64,000 bases of DNA, taken from JAJRVM01 sp041752115. Lineage in GTDB: Bacteria; Planctomycetota; Planctomycetia; Pirellulales; Pirellulaceae. A program made the translations under genes and the position numbers. Numbering within the stretch: position 1 is the first letter of the stretch; every line of letters begins with the position of its first letter. Shown here one piece after another: positions 1 to 8,717 of the stretch. Where the stretch lies: contig JBGSHS010000265.1 in NCBI GenBank assembly GCA_041752115.1, positions 1 to 64,000 of the forward strand, read 5' to 3'. The notes beneath the pieces are model-generated. The model was not told where the DNA came from and did no database searches. It was given only the letters and a program-made list of their open reading frames with translations.

Positions 1-553
1 CGCAAGTTCCGGAGCGACGCCAGGCTCAGCTCCCTGATCGTGCTCTGATCCGCTGGCCGACGCCACCGTTCGGCTGCCACGGCCGGTGAGCCTGTTGTGA
101 CAAGCAAGCGTCATATCCGCTCCCGTCGGCAAGCTCAGTGCCAACGGGGTTGCCGCCCAGCGGGAGCACGTCGACCCTGAAGGGCTACCCGCCGCGCTTT
201 CCCACATCGTTCGCGCGGCAGTCACAGCGTCGGCCAGGCTGGCGTTTTCCAACGAGTCGGGGATGTGGTGAGGATCACTTCGGACCAACCGTCCGTCGGC
301 AGGGAGTATCTGTGTGGATGATCGGGCCCGTAACGATTTTGAGGTCCTGGTAGGGTGAAGTGGGCAAGGCAGCCTGACTGAAACGACGGGGCAGGATTCA
401 ACTGTGAGCTATGATTTCACTGACGTGCCGGGTCTGCCACACACCTGAGGCCAGCTCGGCAACCGCACAGCCAGATACGGGGCCCGCTGCGCGATCAGTG
501 GATTGGCCCCGGCCATCCCCTGAAGCTCGTATTATTTGCGGATAGATAGCAAG
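1..553. other. Left-edge region without a supported gene
   Basis: The first bases could hold the 3' end of a plus-strand gene: one frame reads for about 15 codons to a TGA at 46-48. That is too short to identify. Between 49 and 553 I see no frame with convincing protein character. In related Tad clusters a CpaE-type ATPase or secretin gene would be expected upstream of cpaF, so the end of such a gene may lie here, but this is inference. Confidence 0.4.
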
Positions 554-1876
554 ATGCCAAGCCCAGCCCCCCCAATGCGTTCGGCCGACGCGGCACGAGC
601 TGACGAATTCGACAAGCTCAAGCGACGTATTCACAGCAAACTGGTTGACAAGCTGGATTTGACGAAGGTCAGTGAGCTGGAAGGGGATGTACTGCGGCGC
701 GAGATTCGTCTGGTGGTGGAGCACCTGTGCGACACGGAAGAGACGTTTCTCAATCGCAACGAGCGTGAGCGGCTGATCGAGGAAGTGCTCGATGAGACGT
801 TTGGTTTGGGTCCGCTGGAAATGCTCCTGAAGGACCATACGATCAGCGACATCCTGATCAACGGCCCGAAGAGCATCTATGTGGAGCGGCGGGGGAGGAT
901 GGAGCGGACCAGTGTGGAGTTCCGCGACAACGCTCATCTGCTGCAGATCATCGACCGGATCGTCTCGAACGTGGGTCGTCGTGTGGACGAAGTCTGCCCG
1001 ATGGTCGACGCGCGTCTGTCCGACGGTTCCCGATTCAACGCGATCATTCCCCCCTTGGCTCTGGACGGGGCGGCGGTCTCCATTCGCCGCTTCGGTGCGA
1101 ATCCGCTGAAGCTGGAAGATCTGCTCAACTACAAAGCATTCACGCCGGAAATGGTCATGCTGCTCGAAGGGGCCATCAAGGCCCGCTTGAACATCATCAT
1201 CTCCGGCGGTACCGGTTCCGGTAAGACCACGCTGCTCAACACCCTGTCGAGCTTCATTTCGAACCATGACCGCATCGTCACGATTGAGGACGCGGCGGAG
1301 TTGCAGTTGCAGCAGGAACACGTGGTGCGACTGGAGACCCGACCGCCGAACATCGAAGGCAAGGGTGCCATTACGGCCACCGACCTCGTCCGCAACGCGC
1401 TGCGTATGCGACCGGAACGAATCATCATTGGCGAATGCCGTGGCGGCGAAACGCTCGACATGTTGCAGGCCATGAACACCGGCCACGACGGATCGCTGAC
1501 CACCATCCATGCCAACACGCCGCGCGATGGCATTGCGCGTCTGGAAACGATGATCATGATGTCGGGCTTTGAGATGCCGATCAAGGCGATGCGACAGCAG
1601 ATCGCCAGCGCCGTCGATCTGATCATCCAGGCCAATCGGCTCCAGGGTGGACCGCGGCGCGTGACGTATATCACTGAAGTCGTGGGCATGGAGCAAGACA
1701 CGGTCATCATGCAGGACATCTACAAATATCACCAACTGGGCATCGATGAGACCGGCCGCGCCCGCGGGCAGTTCGAGTCGACCGGGATCCGGCCCAGTTT
1801 CATGGACCGTCTGGAATCGGCCGGCGTGCGACTGCCCGCCAGCGCGTTTCGCCAGCGGGTCATGATGGTGGATTGA
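554..1876 (+). CDS. cpaF: Tad/type IVc pilus secretion ATPase, CpaF/TadA family
   Basis: Cytoplasmic hexameric ATPase that powers assembly of Flp/Tad pili. The protein has about 440 residues, normal for CpaF. An N-terminal helical domain (about 1-90) is followed by the secretion ATPase core. The Walker A motif GGTGSGKTT is at residues 218-226, the Walker B region is RIIIGECRGGE, and an HDGSLTTIHAN stretch gives the His box. A TTG start at 536 in the same frame would add six residues. ATG 554 is preferred, although neither has a clear Shine-Dalgarno site. tadB follows 126 bp downstream and tadC after that, the usual Tad order. Family assignment is firm; the substrate pilin is not in the window. 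Confidence 0.95.
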   Translation: MPSPAPPMRSADAARADEFDKLKRRIHSKLVDKLDLTKVSELEGDVLRREIRLVVEHLCDTEETFLNRNERERLIEEVLDETFGLGPLEMLLKDHTISDILINGPKSIYVERRGRMERTSVEFRDNAHLLQIIDRIVSNVGRRVDEVCPMVDARLSDGSRFNAIIPPLALDGAAVSIRRFGANPLKLEDLLNYKAFTPEMVMLLEGAIKARLNIIISGGTGSGKTTLLNTLSSFISNHDRIVTIEDAAELQLQQEHVVRLETRPPNIEGKGAITATDLVRNALRMRPERIIIGECRGGETLDMLQAMNTGHDGSLTTIHANTPRDGIARLETMIMMSGFEMPIKAMRQQIASAVDLIIQANRLQGGPRRVTYITEVVGMEQDTVIMQDIYKYHQLGIDETGRARGQFESTGIRPSFMDRLESAGVRLPASAFRQRVMMVD

Positions 1877-2002
1877 AAGAAAGCAACCATCCGAACGTGA
1901 ACCTCGGGGCAAGCCACGTTCCAGACCGGCTTACCCCGTCGCGCCAGGAAAACGGGTCGCCCGGCAACGGGCCCCACCTATCAACGACTCAATGGGACAG
2001 CC

Positions 2003-2974
2003 ATGCTTACTATCATTGTGATTATCGCATCGTTTATCGGGGTTGCCGCCCTCGTGGGCGGAGTGGCCATGCTGTTCCGAGGCGACGCGTCCAGCGAGAT
2101 AGAAGATCGACTGGATGTGTTCGCCGGCAACCGAGCCGCGACAGGACGAGGCCTCGCCGAAGCCGAATCGAGCCTGCTGATGTCCCCCCTGGACGAGACC
2201 AAAGGGTTCCTCGGCGGCGCGCTCTCACGCATCGGCAGCCTCCGTAAACTGCTCGAACAAGCCGATTCGGGGCTCGACCCCTCCAAGTTCGTGCTCATCT
2301 CCGCCGTCGCGGCCGTTATCGGCGCCGCGGTCTGCCTCGCCGTGCCGTCGATCCCGAATTACCTCGCCCCGGTCGCCGCTCCCCTGTTCGGCGTCCTCCC
2401 CCTGTTCTGGATCGTGCTGAAGAAGCGATCGCGCCTCAGAAAATTCGGCCGGCAGCTGCCCGAAGCCCTGGAACTGATCAGCCGAGCACTCCGGGCCGGC
2501 CACAGTCTGGCCAGCGGCATCAGCCTGGTGGCCGACGAGATGGCCAATCCGATTCGCAAAGAATTTCAACGCTGCTACGAGGCCCAGAACCTGGGCGTGG
2601 CGCTGGAGGAAGCCCTGGAAGACATGAGCGATCGCGTGCCGAACCTCGATCTGCGGTTCTTCGTCACCGCCATCGTTCTGCAGCGACAGACCGGCGGTGA
2701 TCTGGCCGAAATCCTCGACAAGATCGGCTCGCTCATTCGGGAACGATTCAAAATCTGGGGACAGATCCAGGCCCTCACCGGCGAAGGTCGACTGTCAGGT
2801 ATCGTGCTCCTGGCGCTCCCCCCAGGCCTGTTCATGGTGATGTACTACCTGAACCCGGAGTATTGCAGCGTGTTGTTTACCGATCCCATGGGGCACAAGA
2901 TGCTGGCCGCCGCGGTCGTCATGCAAATCGTGGGAGCCCTCGTGATCAAGAAAATCATCAGCATCAAGGTCTAG
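2003..2974 (+). CDS. tadB: Tad pilus inner-membrane platform protein, TadB-like (T2SSF domain)
   Basis: Inner-membrane platform protein that works with CpaF in Tad pilus biogenesis. It has 323 residues. A hydrophobic N-terminal segment (about 2-27) is followed by a pair of transmembrane helices near 95-135. A T2SSF cytoplasmic domain at about 145-265 contains the family-like run LPEALELISRALRAGHSLASGI, and a C-terminal membrane hairpin lies near 270-320. The ATG at 2003 sits behind a weak GGGACAG. It lies between cpaF and tadC on the same strand, which separates it from general secretion GspF proteins. The TadB rather than TadC label rests on gene order and the shorter N-terminal region. Confidence 0.9.
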   Translation: MLTIIVIIASFIGVAALVGGVAMLFRGDASSEIEDRLDVFAGNRAATGRGLAEAESSLLMSPLDETKGFLGGALSRIGSLRKLLEQADSGLDPSKFVLISAVAAVIGAAVCLAVPSIPNYLAPVAAPLFGVLPLFWIVLKKRSRLRKFGRQLPEALELISRALRAGHSLASGISLVADEMANPIRKEFQRCYEAQNLGVALEEALEDMSDRVPNLDLRFFVTAIVLQRQTGGDLAEILDKIGSLIRERFKIWGQIQALTGEGRLSGIVLLALPPGLFMVMYYLNPEYCSVLFTDPMGHKMLAAAVVMQIVGALVIKKIISIKV

Positions 2975-3041
2975 ACTGTACCAACGTGACCGGAAAAGCA
3001 GTTCGCCTGTTGCCTGGAACTACGCATTAGAGTATTCGCCC

Positions 3042-4046
3042 ATGTCCATTACGCTCCTTGCCCTGACCGGCTCGTCCCTGCTGTTGCCCATCCTGGCGTT
3101 CGCCCTGTTCGGATCCGCCGCCTGGCTGCTCATGGACATCCTCTCGTCCCGCTCGTCGGCCGCTGAACAACGACTCGACGAGTTTCGTGATCCCAACATC
3201 CGGCGCCGCAAAGATGCCGACGTGACCAAGAAGGGACTGACCACCGGCAACCTCACCCGCGTGCTCGAAATGGCTTCTCCGGCACTCTCCAAACCGCTGC
3301 AGCCCAAGAACGAAAACGAGGTCGGAAAACTGAAACTGCGACTGGCTCACGCCGGTTTCCGCAGCGAGGCAGCCCCGTCGCTGTTCCTGAGCCTCAAATT
3401 CGCCATGCTCATCGGCGGATTGATCCTCGGCGGTGGCAGCGTGATCCTCATCGCTCACCTCAATGGCGCGCCGATACTGGGACATAAGAACCTGTTCAAG
3501 TGCATCTTCATCGCCGGAGTGCTGTTCTACCTGCCCGAACTCATCCTGATGTGGATGACCAAACGCCGCAAAGAACAGATCTTCCTCGGACTTCCCGATG
3601 CCCTCGACCTCCTGGTCGTGTGCGTCGAGGCCGGCTTGGGCCTCGACCAGGCCATGCGTCGCGTGTCGGACGAAATGCACAAATCATACCCGGTCATCGC
3701 AGCCGAATTCGGCCTGTGCAATCTCCACCTGCAGATGGGCCGCAGCCGAGGACAGGTGCTCACCGATCTGGGACAACGCAGCGGTGTCGATGACCTGCGC
3801 TCGCTCGCGTCGATCTTGATCCAAGCCGACAAGTTCGGATCCAGCATCGCCCAAGCGCTCCGCGTCCAAAGCGATTCGATGCGCACGAGACGACGTCAGA
3901 TCGCCGAAGAAAAAGCGGCGAAGACGGCCGTCAAACTCATCTTCCCGCTCGTGTTGTTCATCTTCCCCGGTATCTTCGTCGTACTGGTCGGGCCGGCCGC
4001 CATTACAATGGTCCGCGAAATGTTCCCCGCCATGACCGGTCGATAA
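3042..4046 (+). CDS. tadC: Tad pilus inner-membrane platform protein, TadC-like (T2SSF domain)
   Basis: Second membrane platform protein of the Tad machine, thought to pair with TadB. It has 334 residues, with an N-terminal transmembrane segment (about 5-33), a hydrophobic pair around 105-155 and a T2SSF domain at about 185-300 (LPDALDLLVVCVEAGLGLDQAMRRVSDE, then DLRSLASILIQADKFGSSIAQALR). A C-terminal membrane helix (LIFPLVLFIFPGIFVVLVGPA) closes the protein. It starts 67 bp after tadB and is probably co-transcribed with it. A perfect 8-bp stem hairpin lies 33 bp behind the stop codon. Confidence 0.9.
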   Translation: MSITLLALTGSSLLLPILAFALFGSAAWLLMDILSSRSSAAEQRLDEFRDPNIRRRKDADVTKKGLTTGNLTRVLEMASPALSKPLQPKNENEVGKLKLRLAHAGFRSEAAPSLFLSLKFAMLIGGLILGGGSVILIAHLNGAPILGHKNLFKCIFIAGVLFYLPELILMWMTKRRKEQIFLGLPDALDLLVVCVEAGLGLDQAMRRVSDEMHKSYPVIAAEFGLCNLHLQMGRSRGQVLTDLGQRSGVDDLRSLASILIQADKFGSSIAQALRVQSDSMRTRRRQIAEEKAAKTAVKLIFPLVLFIFPGIFVVLVGPAAITMVREMFPAMTGR

Positions 4047-4079
4047 GCCGTATCACCCGCCTTCGTCGTCCACCCTTCG

Positions 4080-4103
4080 GCGGGCCCGAACCATTGGGCC
4101 CGC
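4080..4103. terminator. Hairpin after tadC, possible terminator or processing site
   Basis: Perfect 8-bp inverted repeat GCGGGCCC / GGGCCCGC (4080-4087 and 4096-4103) with an 8-nt loop, 33 bp after the tadC stop. No T-run follows, so intrinsic termination is uncertain. It could instead protect the 3' end of the cpaF-tadB-tadC message. Confidence 0.35.
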
Positions 4104-4616
4104 TCCCAGTCTCCCGACCCGCAGGTCCTTTCCAGGCGATCGCGCCCCGAAGCACGACAGATCGCGACGTACCACGTAACCGACGTCGCCAACTCCTGGA
4201 TCGACCGAGATGGTCCCACGCGAGCTGACCAGACCCTGCCCAAGATCACAGGACGCACCTCTCCCTTCCAACCATCGTGCTGGAAGCCACCACCGGACCC
4301 GCCTCAACGCGACGGTTCCTGCCCGACACACTTACCACGCGTGCCGCAGCGTGATGGACCTTAAAATGAGAGGCCTGGGCAATCTATACCGCCAGATCCA
4401 CCCTCTGCCCCAGTTCCGCCAGACCCGCAGCCGATAAGGGTGGAAGAGGATTCTCACCTTTCGCGCACCCTACTGGGAATAGCGGAACGTGGAAGGTGGA
4501 AAGGTATGCGTGGACGCGGTCGCTGCCGATCGCGCTTTAATTCAGCTCTACCGCTCGTGGGCGAAACGAGCGACATGGCGCTACCGGCAAGGAGCGCAGC
4601 CGCGGGGGACAGGAAC
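4104..4616. other. Intergenic stretch inside the Tad cluster
   Basis: About 500 bp between tadC and the next secreted protein. A frame open from 4440 continues into the downstream gene, but its N-terminal part is low-quality and the signal peptide begins at 4617. I therefore treat 4440-4616 as 5' untranslated. No promoter or repeat stands out. Confidence 0.4.
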
Positions 4617-5186
4617 ATGCGACGAATCGTGCTGTTATTTGGGTTTGCGCTGACATTCTGGCTACAGGGAGACATTGCTTCGGCAGACTGGCATACCGTC
4701 AAAGCGAAATGGGACTGCTTCTGGGATCGTGTCCATCTCGACTGGCATCGCAATAACGCGTGGCCGGAGCCGTTCACGCACGTTGATCGGCAGGCGACGC
4801 GGATGCCCATCGATTTGATGGTCGATAAGGGCTGGCAATTGCAGAACACCATCCCGACCGAGCTGTTTGACGAAGAAACCCAGGAACTCACTCAGGCGGG
4901 TCGATTGAAGGTCCAGTGGATTCTCACGCAGATGCCAGCGCGCCGGCGCATGGTGTTCGTCCTGCGTGGCACCACGGCGGAAATGACGGAGATCCGACTC
5001 AAGTCGGTCGAAAAGGCAGCGCTGGAGTTCGTAGGGGAAACGGCTCCCAATATGATCGCCCTCACCGACGTCATTCCTCGTGGCGGTTCAGGCTCCTATT
5101 ACGAGCGAGTCAGTGCCGGTTACGAGGCCACGACGCCCCCACCGAGGCTGCCTGAAATGGAGGATCCGGCTGGGGAGAGCAACTGA
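4617..5186 (+). CDS. Secreted protein of unknown function within the Tad cluster
   Basis: 189-residue protein that I do not recognise. The ATG at 4617 is chosen because an AGGAAC-type ribosome site sits directly upstream and because the signal peptide starts exactly there: MRRIVLLFGFALTF followed by a cleavage-like GDIASA. The mature part is rich in Trp and His at its start (DWHTVKAKWDCFWDRVHLDWHRNNAW) and then compact and mixed-charge, with a short Pro-rich tail. It carries one cysteine after the signal and is not a lipoprotein. Its position between tadC and a TPR lipoprotein suggests an envelope role tied to Tad pili, which is inference from context only. Confidence 0.75.
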   Translation: MRRIVLLFGFALTFWLQGDIASADWHTVKAKWDCFWDRVHLDWHRNNAWPEPFTHVDRQATRMPIDLMVDKGWQLQNTIPTELFDEETQELTQAGRLKVQWILTQMPARRRMVFVLRGTTAEMTEIRLKSVEKAALEFVGETAPNMIALTDVIPRGGSGSYYERVSAGYEATTPPPRLPEMEDPAGESN

Positions 5187-5231
5187 CCCGGGCCGTTTCC
5201 ACCGGCAGCAGACAATGTTCGGCCTGAACAT

Positions 5232-5254
5232 GGCCGCCGCGCGACGCGGCGGCC
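5232..5254. repeat. GC-rich perfect hairpin
   Basis: Nine-base perfect inverted repeat GGCCGCCGC / GCGGCGGCC (5232-5240, 5246-5254) with a 5-nt loop, 45 bp after the preceding stop. It has no T-run. It may be a terminator, an attenuator or a transcript-stabilising element between the two Tad-cluster genes. Confidence 0.3.
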
Positions 5255-5413
5255 TCGAGTCAACCGAGATGCGGCACGGCTCTCACGATTGGCCTTCAGT
5301 CCCAGTCGCTCGGCAGCCGATCTTACGTTCTGAAGATACGCGAAGTTCTCATCAGATGGCGCGGGGGGCGACAGCGGAAGTCCAGAATGCCCTGCCGTGT
5401 CCAGACTACGCTC

Positions 5414-5420
5414 AAGGAGG
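5414..5420 (+). promoter_or_regulatory. Strong ribosome binding site fixing a GTG start
   Basis: AAGGAGG lies six bases before GTG 5427 and twelve before ATG 5433. The spacing favours the GTG start for the TPR lipoprotein gene. It is one of the few textbook Shine-Dalgarno sites in this window. Confidence 0.6.
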
Positions 5421-5426
5421 TGCGGG

Positions 5427-6752
5427 GTGGACATGCGGCGATTTCTTGTCTTGGCGTTGATGGTCTGTACGACCCCTTTTCTGGGACCCTTTCTGGGATG
5501 CACCTCGAAAGCCACTTCGAACCACCTGCAGCCCGACTCGGGTCCAGCACTGAGTCGCTCATCGACCGGCTCATTCAATGATCCACGCTATCAGAGCCTG
5601 GTGAAGGAAGTCGAAAGTCAGAAGAAGGTCTCCGCTTTTTCCGATGAGCCGGAGTCGACAACCGAAAAGATCGGCTCGGCGGTCAAGAAGGCGTCGGCCT
5701 CCGTGACCGGCGCTCTGACACTCAAACCCAAGGTCGACAAAGCCGATGATCCGGTCGCTCTGGACAACATGCCGGACAAGATCAACGTTGACGTCTATTA
5801 CCAGGCGGGACGCCTGGCTGAGAGCAGCGGCAACATCGACATGGCCGCCAAACAATACAAACAAGCGCTGAGTGAAGACAAGAATCACATCCCGTCGCTG
5901 ATCAGCCTTGCACGCCTCTACGATCGCCAGGATAAGTACTCCCAGGCCGAGACGCTGTATCGTCGAGCCATTGCTGTGGATCCGGACAGCGCCATGGCCC
6001 ATAACGACCTCGGGCTGTGCCTGGCTCGCCACGACCAGGCCGACGAGTCGCTGGCCGAGCTGCGCAAGGCCGTTTCACTGGAACCGAAACGCAAGCTGTA
6101 CCGCAACAATCTGGCCACCGTACTCGTGGAGATGGGTCGCAACGACGAAGCGTGGAAAGAGTTGAGCAGCGTGCACCCCAAGGCTGTGGCACATTATAAT
6201 CTCGGTTACCTGCTCTATCAGAAGGGTGACCAGGCTGAGGCCAGGCAACGGTTTCGCCTGGCTATCGAGGCCGATCGTTCTCTGAGTGTCGCCGCCGACA
6301 TGCTGGCCCAGTTGGGTGACGAATCTCCAGCTGCCTCCTCCCTGCCCGCGCCAGCCGACAAAGTCCGCTTTCGAGTCGACGATGCGGTGGCCCAGGCACC
6401 GAAAGCCTCGCTGGGACCGGTCTATCGAATCAGCCCCGTGGCCATGGTACTTTCCCCCAAAGAGCTCCGACGGACTCCGCCGACGCAATCTCAGTCAGAG
6501 TCCACCGCGCCGGAGACCCCGGCCGTGAAGCTGCTCGAACCGATCCCTGTGGACGACGACAGCGTTCCGCCCCCGGTACCAGAGTCCCAGATACCAGGAT
6601 CCCAGATACCAGGATCCCAGGCTCCGCCGCCGGACGGAAGCCTGATGCGTCTTCCTTCCATCAGCACTTCAGAGAACGTCGTGCATGACGAGGAAGAGAG
6701 TGATCTGCCCACTCCGGAACTGCTGCAGGAAGTCGCTCAGCACACGAAGTAA
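5427..6752 (+). CDS. TPR-repeat lipoprotein, TadD-like
   Basis: Probable outer-membrane or periplasmic lipoprotein of 441 residues with tetratricopeptide repeats, the kind of protein (TadD) that acts as an assembly or pilotin-like factor in Tad systems. The N-terminus MDMRRFLVLALMVCTTPFLG is followed by a lipobox ending at Cys (GPFLGC). About four TPR units run from residue 125 to 300 (typical: YYQAGRLAESSGNIDMAAKQ, AHNDLGLCLARHDQADESL, AHYNLGYLLYQKGDQAEARQ). The C-terminal 130 residues are Pro/Ser/Glu-rich and include a short tandem (SQIPGSQIPGSQ). GTG 5427 is preferred because of the AAGGAGG six bases upstream. It is the last plus-strand gene before a convergent neighbour. Confidence 0.85.
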   Translation: MDMRRFLVLALMVCTTPFLGPFLGCTSKATSNHLQPDSGPALSRSSTGSFNDPRYQSLVKEVESQKKVSAFSDEPESTTEKIGSAVKKASASVTGALTLKPKVDKADDPVALDNMPDKINVDVYYQAGRLAESSGNIDMAAKQYKQALSEDKNHIPSLISLARLYDRQDKYSQAETLYRRAIAVDPDSAMAHNDLGLCLARHDQADESLAELRKAVSLEPKRKLYRNNLATVLVEMGRNDEAWKELSSVHPKAVAHYNLGYLLYQKGDQAEARQRFRLAIEADRSLSVAADMLAQLGDESPAASSLPAPADKVRFRVDDAVAQAPKASLGPVYRISPVAMVLSPKELRRTPPTQSQSESTAPETPAVKLLEPIPVDDDSVPPPVPESQIPGSQIPGSQAPPPDGSLMRLPSISTSENVVHDEEESDLPTPELLQEVAQHTK

Positions 6753-6828
6753 GTGCCCTTTACGGGCCTGCCACGACGCATGACGAAGTACCTCCTGACC
6801 AATGGTCGGAGCGTCTGCGCCGCAGCAG

Positions 6829-8310
6829 TTACTGCTCCGGCGCATGCAACTCCGCGACGCGCTGCTGAAGCGCATGCATGATCGTCGACGCCACGTCGGG
6901 AGAACAGCTGTTGATCTCTCCGTACTGCGGGCCACTGCGGCCATACGCATAAGGAGGTCTGCGATCCCATTGACGTTTGGGAATGATGTAACCGATTTCG
7001 TCGTTGGCCAGTCCCAGCAACAGCCATTGGCTGCCCGGAAGAATGCTGACCACACTCGGCTCCGCCGGTGCTGACGGGAAATCCGCGCCTGGCTGAGGCG
7101 GATCCTCCACGGCTCCCCCTACCAACTCGGGATAGAGTTCTCCCGGCAGCAACGCCACATAGAGCGAGCCCAACTGGAGACAAGCGACCTCTGTTTCCAC
7201 TGCGGTTTCTCCCTCGGCGGGGGCAGTTGTGAGTTTCTCCCCCAGCGAGCGGCTTTCGGGATGCCACACGTATCCATCTCGACGCATCACGCCCATCAAC
7301 CGGGCCAGACGATAAAGCTCGTTCGACATGGGAACGCCGATCGGTTTGGCCGCCACGCGAAACGGTGCCAGCTCAATGGGGGTCGCGCCGGAGCAGGCTT
7401 GGGCTGCCAGGTCAGCCACTGCATAGCCGTACTGCCGAGCAAACTCGAAGTCACCCAACGCGAGAACCCGACCTTGAGAATCTCGGATGCGGTTGGCCGG
7501 CGGTATCATCAAGCCCCCAAGCGCTCCCGAAAAATAAACGACCGGGCAGCGAAATTGCGCGGCCAGCCGCTCGATCGTCCAGGCCGGGAAATCTGCAGTG
7601 ACTTGCGTATTGTGAGGCCCCAACGCTTCCGGATGACAATTCCACTGAACAATCAGCCCCACTGGTGCGGTCCCCTCCGCTGCCGTGAACTTCAACACGC
7701 GCACGACTGCGTCCCGCACAACCGGCAGTCGCGAATCCTCCAACAGGGAAGGATCTTCTGCGGTGCCGTACGCAGCCGCGACTTCCTGCAAGGTCCCTTC
7801 AGCCTTCCGCACCGCTCGGACAACCTGTTCCACCACAAAGTCGACGTACGGCTCACTGACGCCTCGCTGCAAGTAAGACGGCCCCCAGACGCCGATCACA
7901 TCAGGCCCTTCGTGGTTGTGCGTGCTCGCCACCGCGACGTAGCGAAAGTCGGTCAACTGTGAGCGAATCCGCTGCACTACCGGATACTGCAGCCCAATCA
8001 GATCGACTGAGACGAGAGCCACTTTGCTGCGAGAATCGCTCAGGACTACGGCCCGTGCGAACAGTGGGTCGTGCACGGCAGCGGCCTGACGTCCCGGATG
8101 GTAGCCCGCCAACCAGACTGGTGGATGGTCTGCTCCGACCGGCGGAGTGATGTCCGTGTGCGCAAACCCCACCTCCAACGGCTCGGCCGCAAGGAGGATA
8201 CCTGTCGATCCGCCGTGAAGTGCGAGCAGTCCGCACAACAGAAGAGGAAGACGGAACGTCGGGCACCACCGCCGCCTCCGTGCCCTGCTACAAACTCGCA
8301 TCCTCGCCAT
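6829..8310 (-). CDS. Neutral/alkaline ceramidase-like secreted hydrolase
   Basis: 493-residue secreted protein related to the N-terminal domain of neutral/alkaline non-lysosomal ceramidases, zinc-dependent amidases that release fatty acid from ceramide. The start at 8310 has GGAG nine bases upstream. The N-terminus is basic and then hydrophobic (RLPLLLCGLLALHGG) with a LLAAEP cleavage-like site. Family landmarks: VGFAHTDITPP near the mature N-terminus, STHNHEGPD and IVQWNCHPE as zinc-ligand histidine regions. It is shorter than classical ceramidases (about 650-700 residues) and lacks their C-terminal Ig-like domain. Many planctomycete relatives are of this short type and their substrates are untested, so ceramide as substrate is inference. 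Convergent with the TPR gene. Confidence 0.8.
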   Translation of the reverse strand: MARMRVCSRARRRRWCPTFRLPLLLCGLLALHGGSTGILLAAEPLEVGFAHTDITPPVGADHPPVWLAGYHPGRQAAAVHDPLFARAVVLSDSRSKVALVSVDLIGLQYPVVQRIRSQLTDFRYVAVASTHNHEGPDVIGVWGPSYLQRGVSEPYVDFVVEQVVRAVRKAEGTLQEVAAAYGTAEDPSLLEDSRLPVVRDAVVRVLKFTAAEGTAPVGLIVQWNCHPEALGPHNTQVTADFPAWTIERLAAQFRCPVVYFSGALGGLMIPPANRIRDSQGRVLALGDFEFARQYGYAVADLAAQACSGATPIELAPFRVAAKPIGVPMSNELYRLARLMGVMRRDGYVWHPESRSLGEKLTTAPAEGETAVETEVACLQLGSLYVALLPGELYPELVGGAVEDPPQPGADFPSAPAEPSVVSILPGSQWLLLGLANDEIGYIIPKRQWDRRPPYAYGRSGPQYGEINSCSPDVASTIMHALQQRVAELHAPEQ

Positions 8311-8705
8311 CTGCGCGCTCCGTTTCCGATCCTGCGACGTCGGCAACAGCTGCCTCCAGAGCGTGAGGATTCGCCGCCTCCGCCCCACATCCCTCGTTCC
8401 TGCCTCAAGTGCTGCCATTGTTTATGGGCCGATGGCCTGACATCGGCCTGGCTGCCATGTGGCCGAGCGACGTGCGACAAACAGCCGCCCGTGTGCCGTT
8501 TGGGCCCACCCCGCCCCGGCCAACATAGACCATTTTACCTGATCCGCAAACTGACGGCAGGCCTGGACCACACGAGACGACTGAGACGTCCGCGGGCCTG
8601 CTGTTCAGGCGATTTTGCGTGACCTAGAATGGACGCCGCCTGACGAGCCAACCGCGACACCCGCGGCTCGCGTTGCCGGCTTCCCGCATCAGAGTCCATC
8701 GCAGC
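8311..8705. other. Divergent promoter region, no gene seen
   Basis: About 400 bp separate the ceramidase-like gene (leftward) from the permease gene (rightward). The ceramidase frame stays open upstream to 8418, but the extension is Arg-rich and precedes an obvious signal peptide, so I read it as untranslated. No clear -35/-10 pair. Confidence 0.4.
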
Positions 8706-8713
8706 AAGGAGAG
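8706..8713 (+). promoter_or_regulatory. Ribosome binding site fixing a GTG start for the permease
   Basis: AAGGAGAG ends four bases before GTG 8718. It supports that codon over the in-frame upstream start at 8673, whose extra residues (Arg- and His-rich) do not resemble a transporter N-terminus. Confidence 0.55.
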
Positions 8714-8717
8714 AATT

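Noticed and set aside
398..1912. 504-codon minus-strand open frame opposite cpaF
   Set aside because: It is antisense to a clear cpaF gene; its His/Asp/Arg-rich peptide has no family pattern and mirrors the codon bias of the opposite strand.
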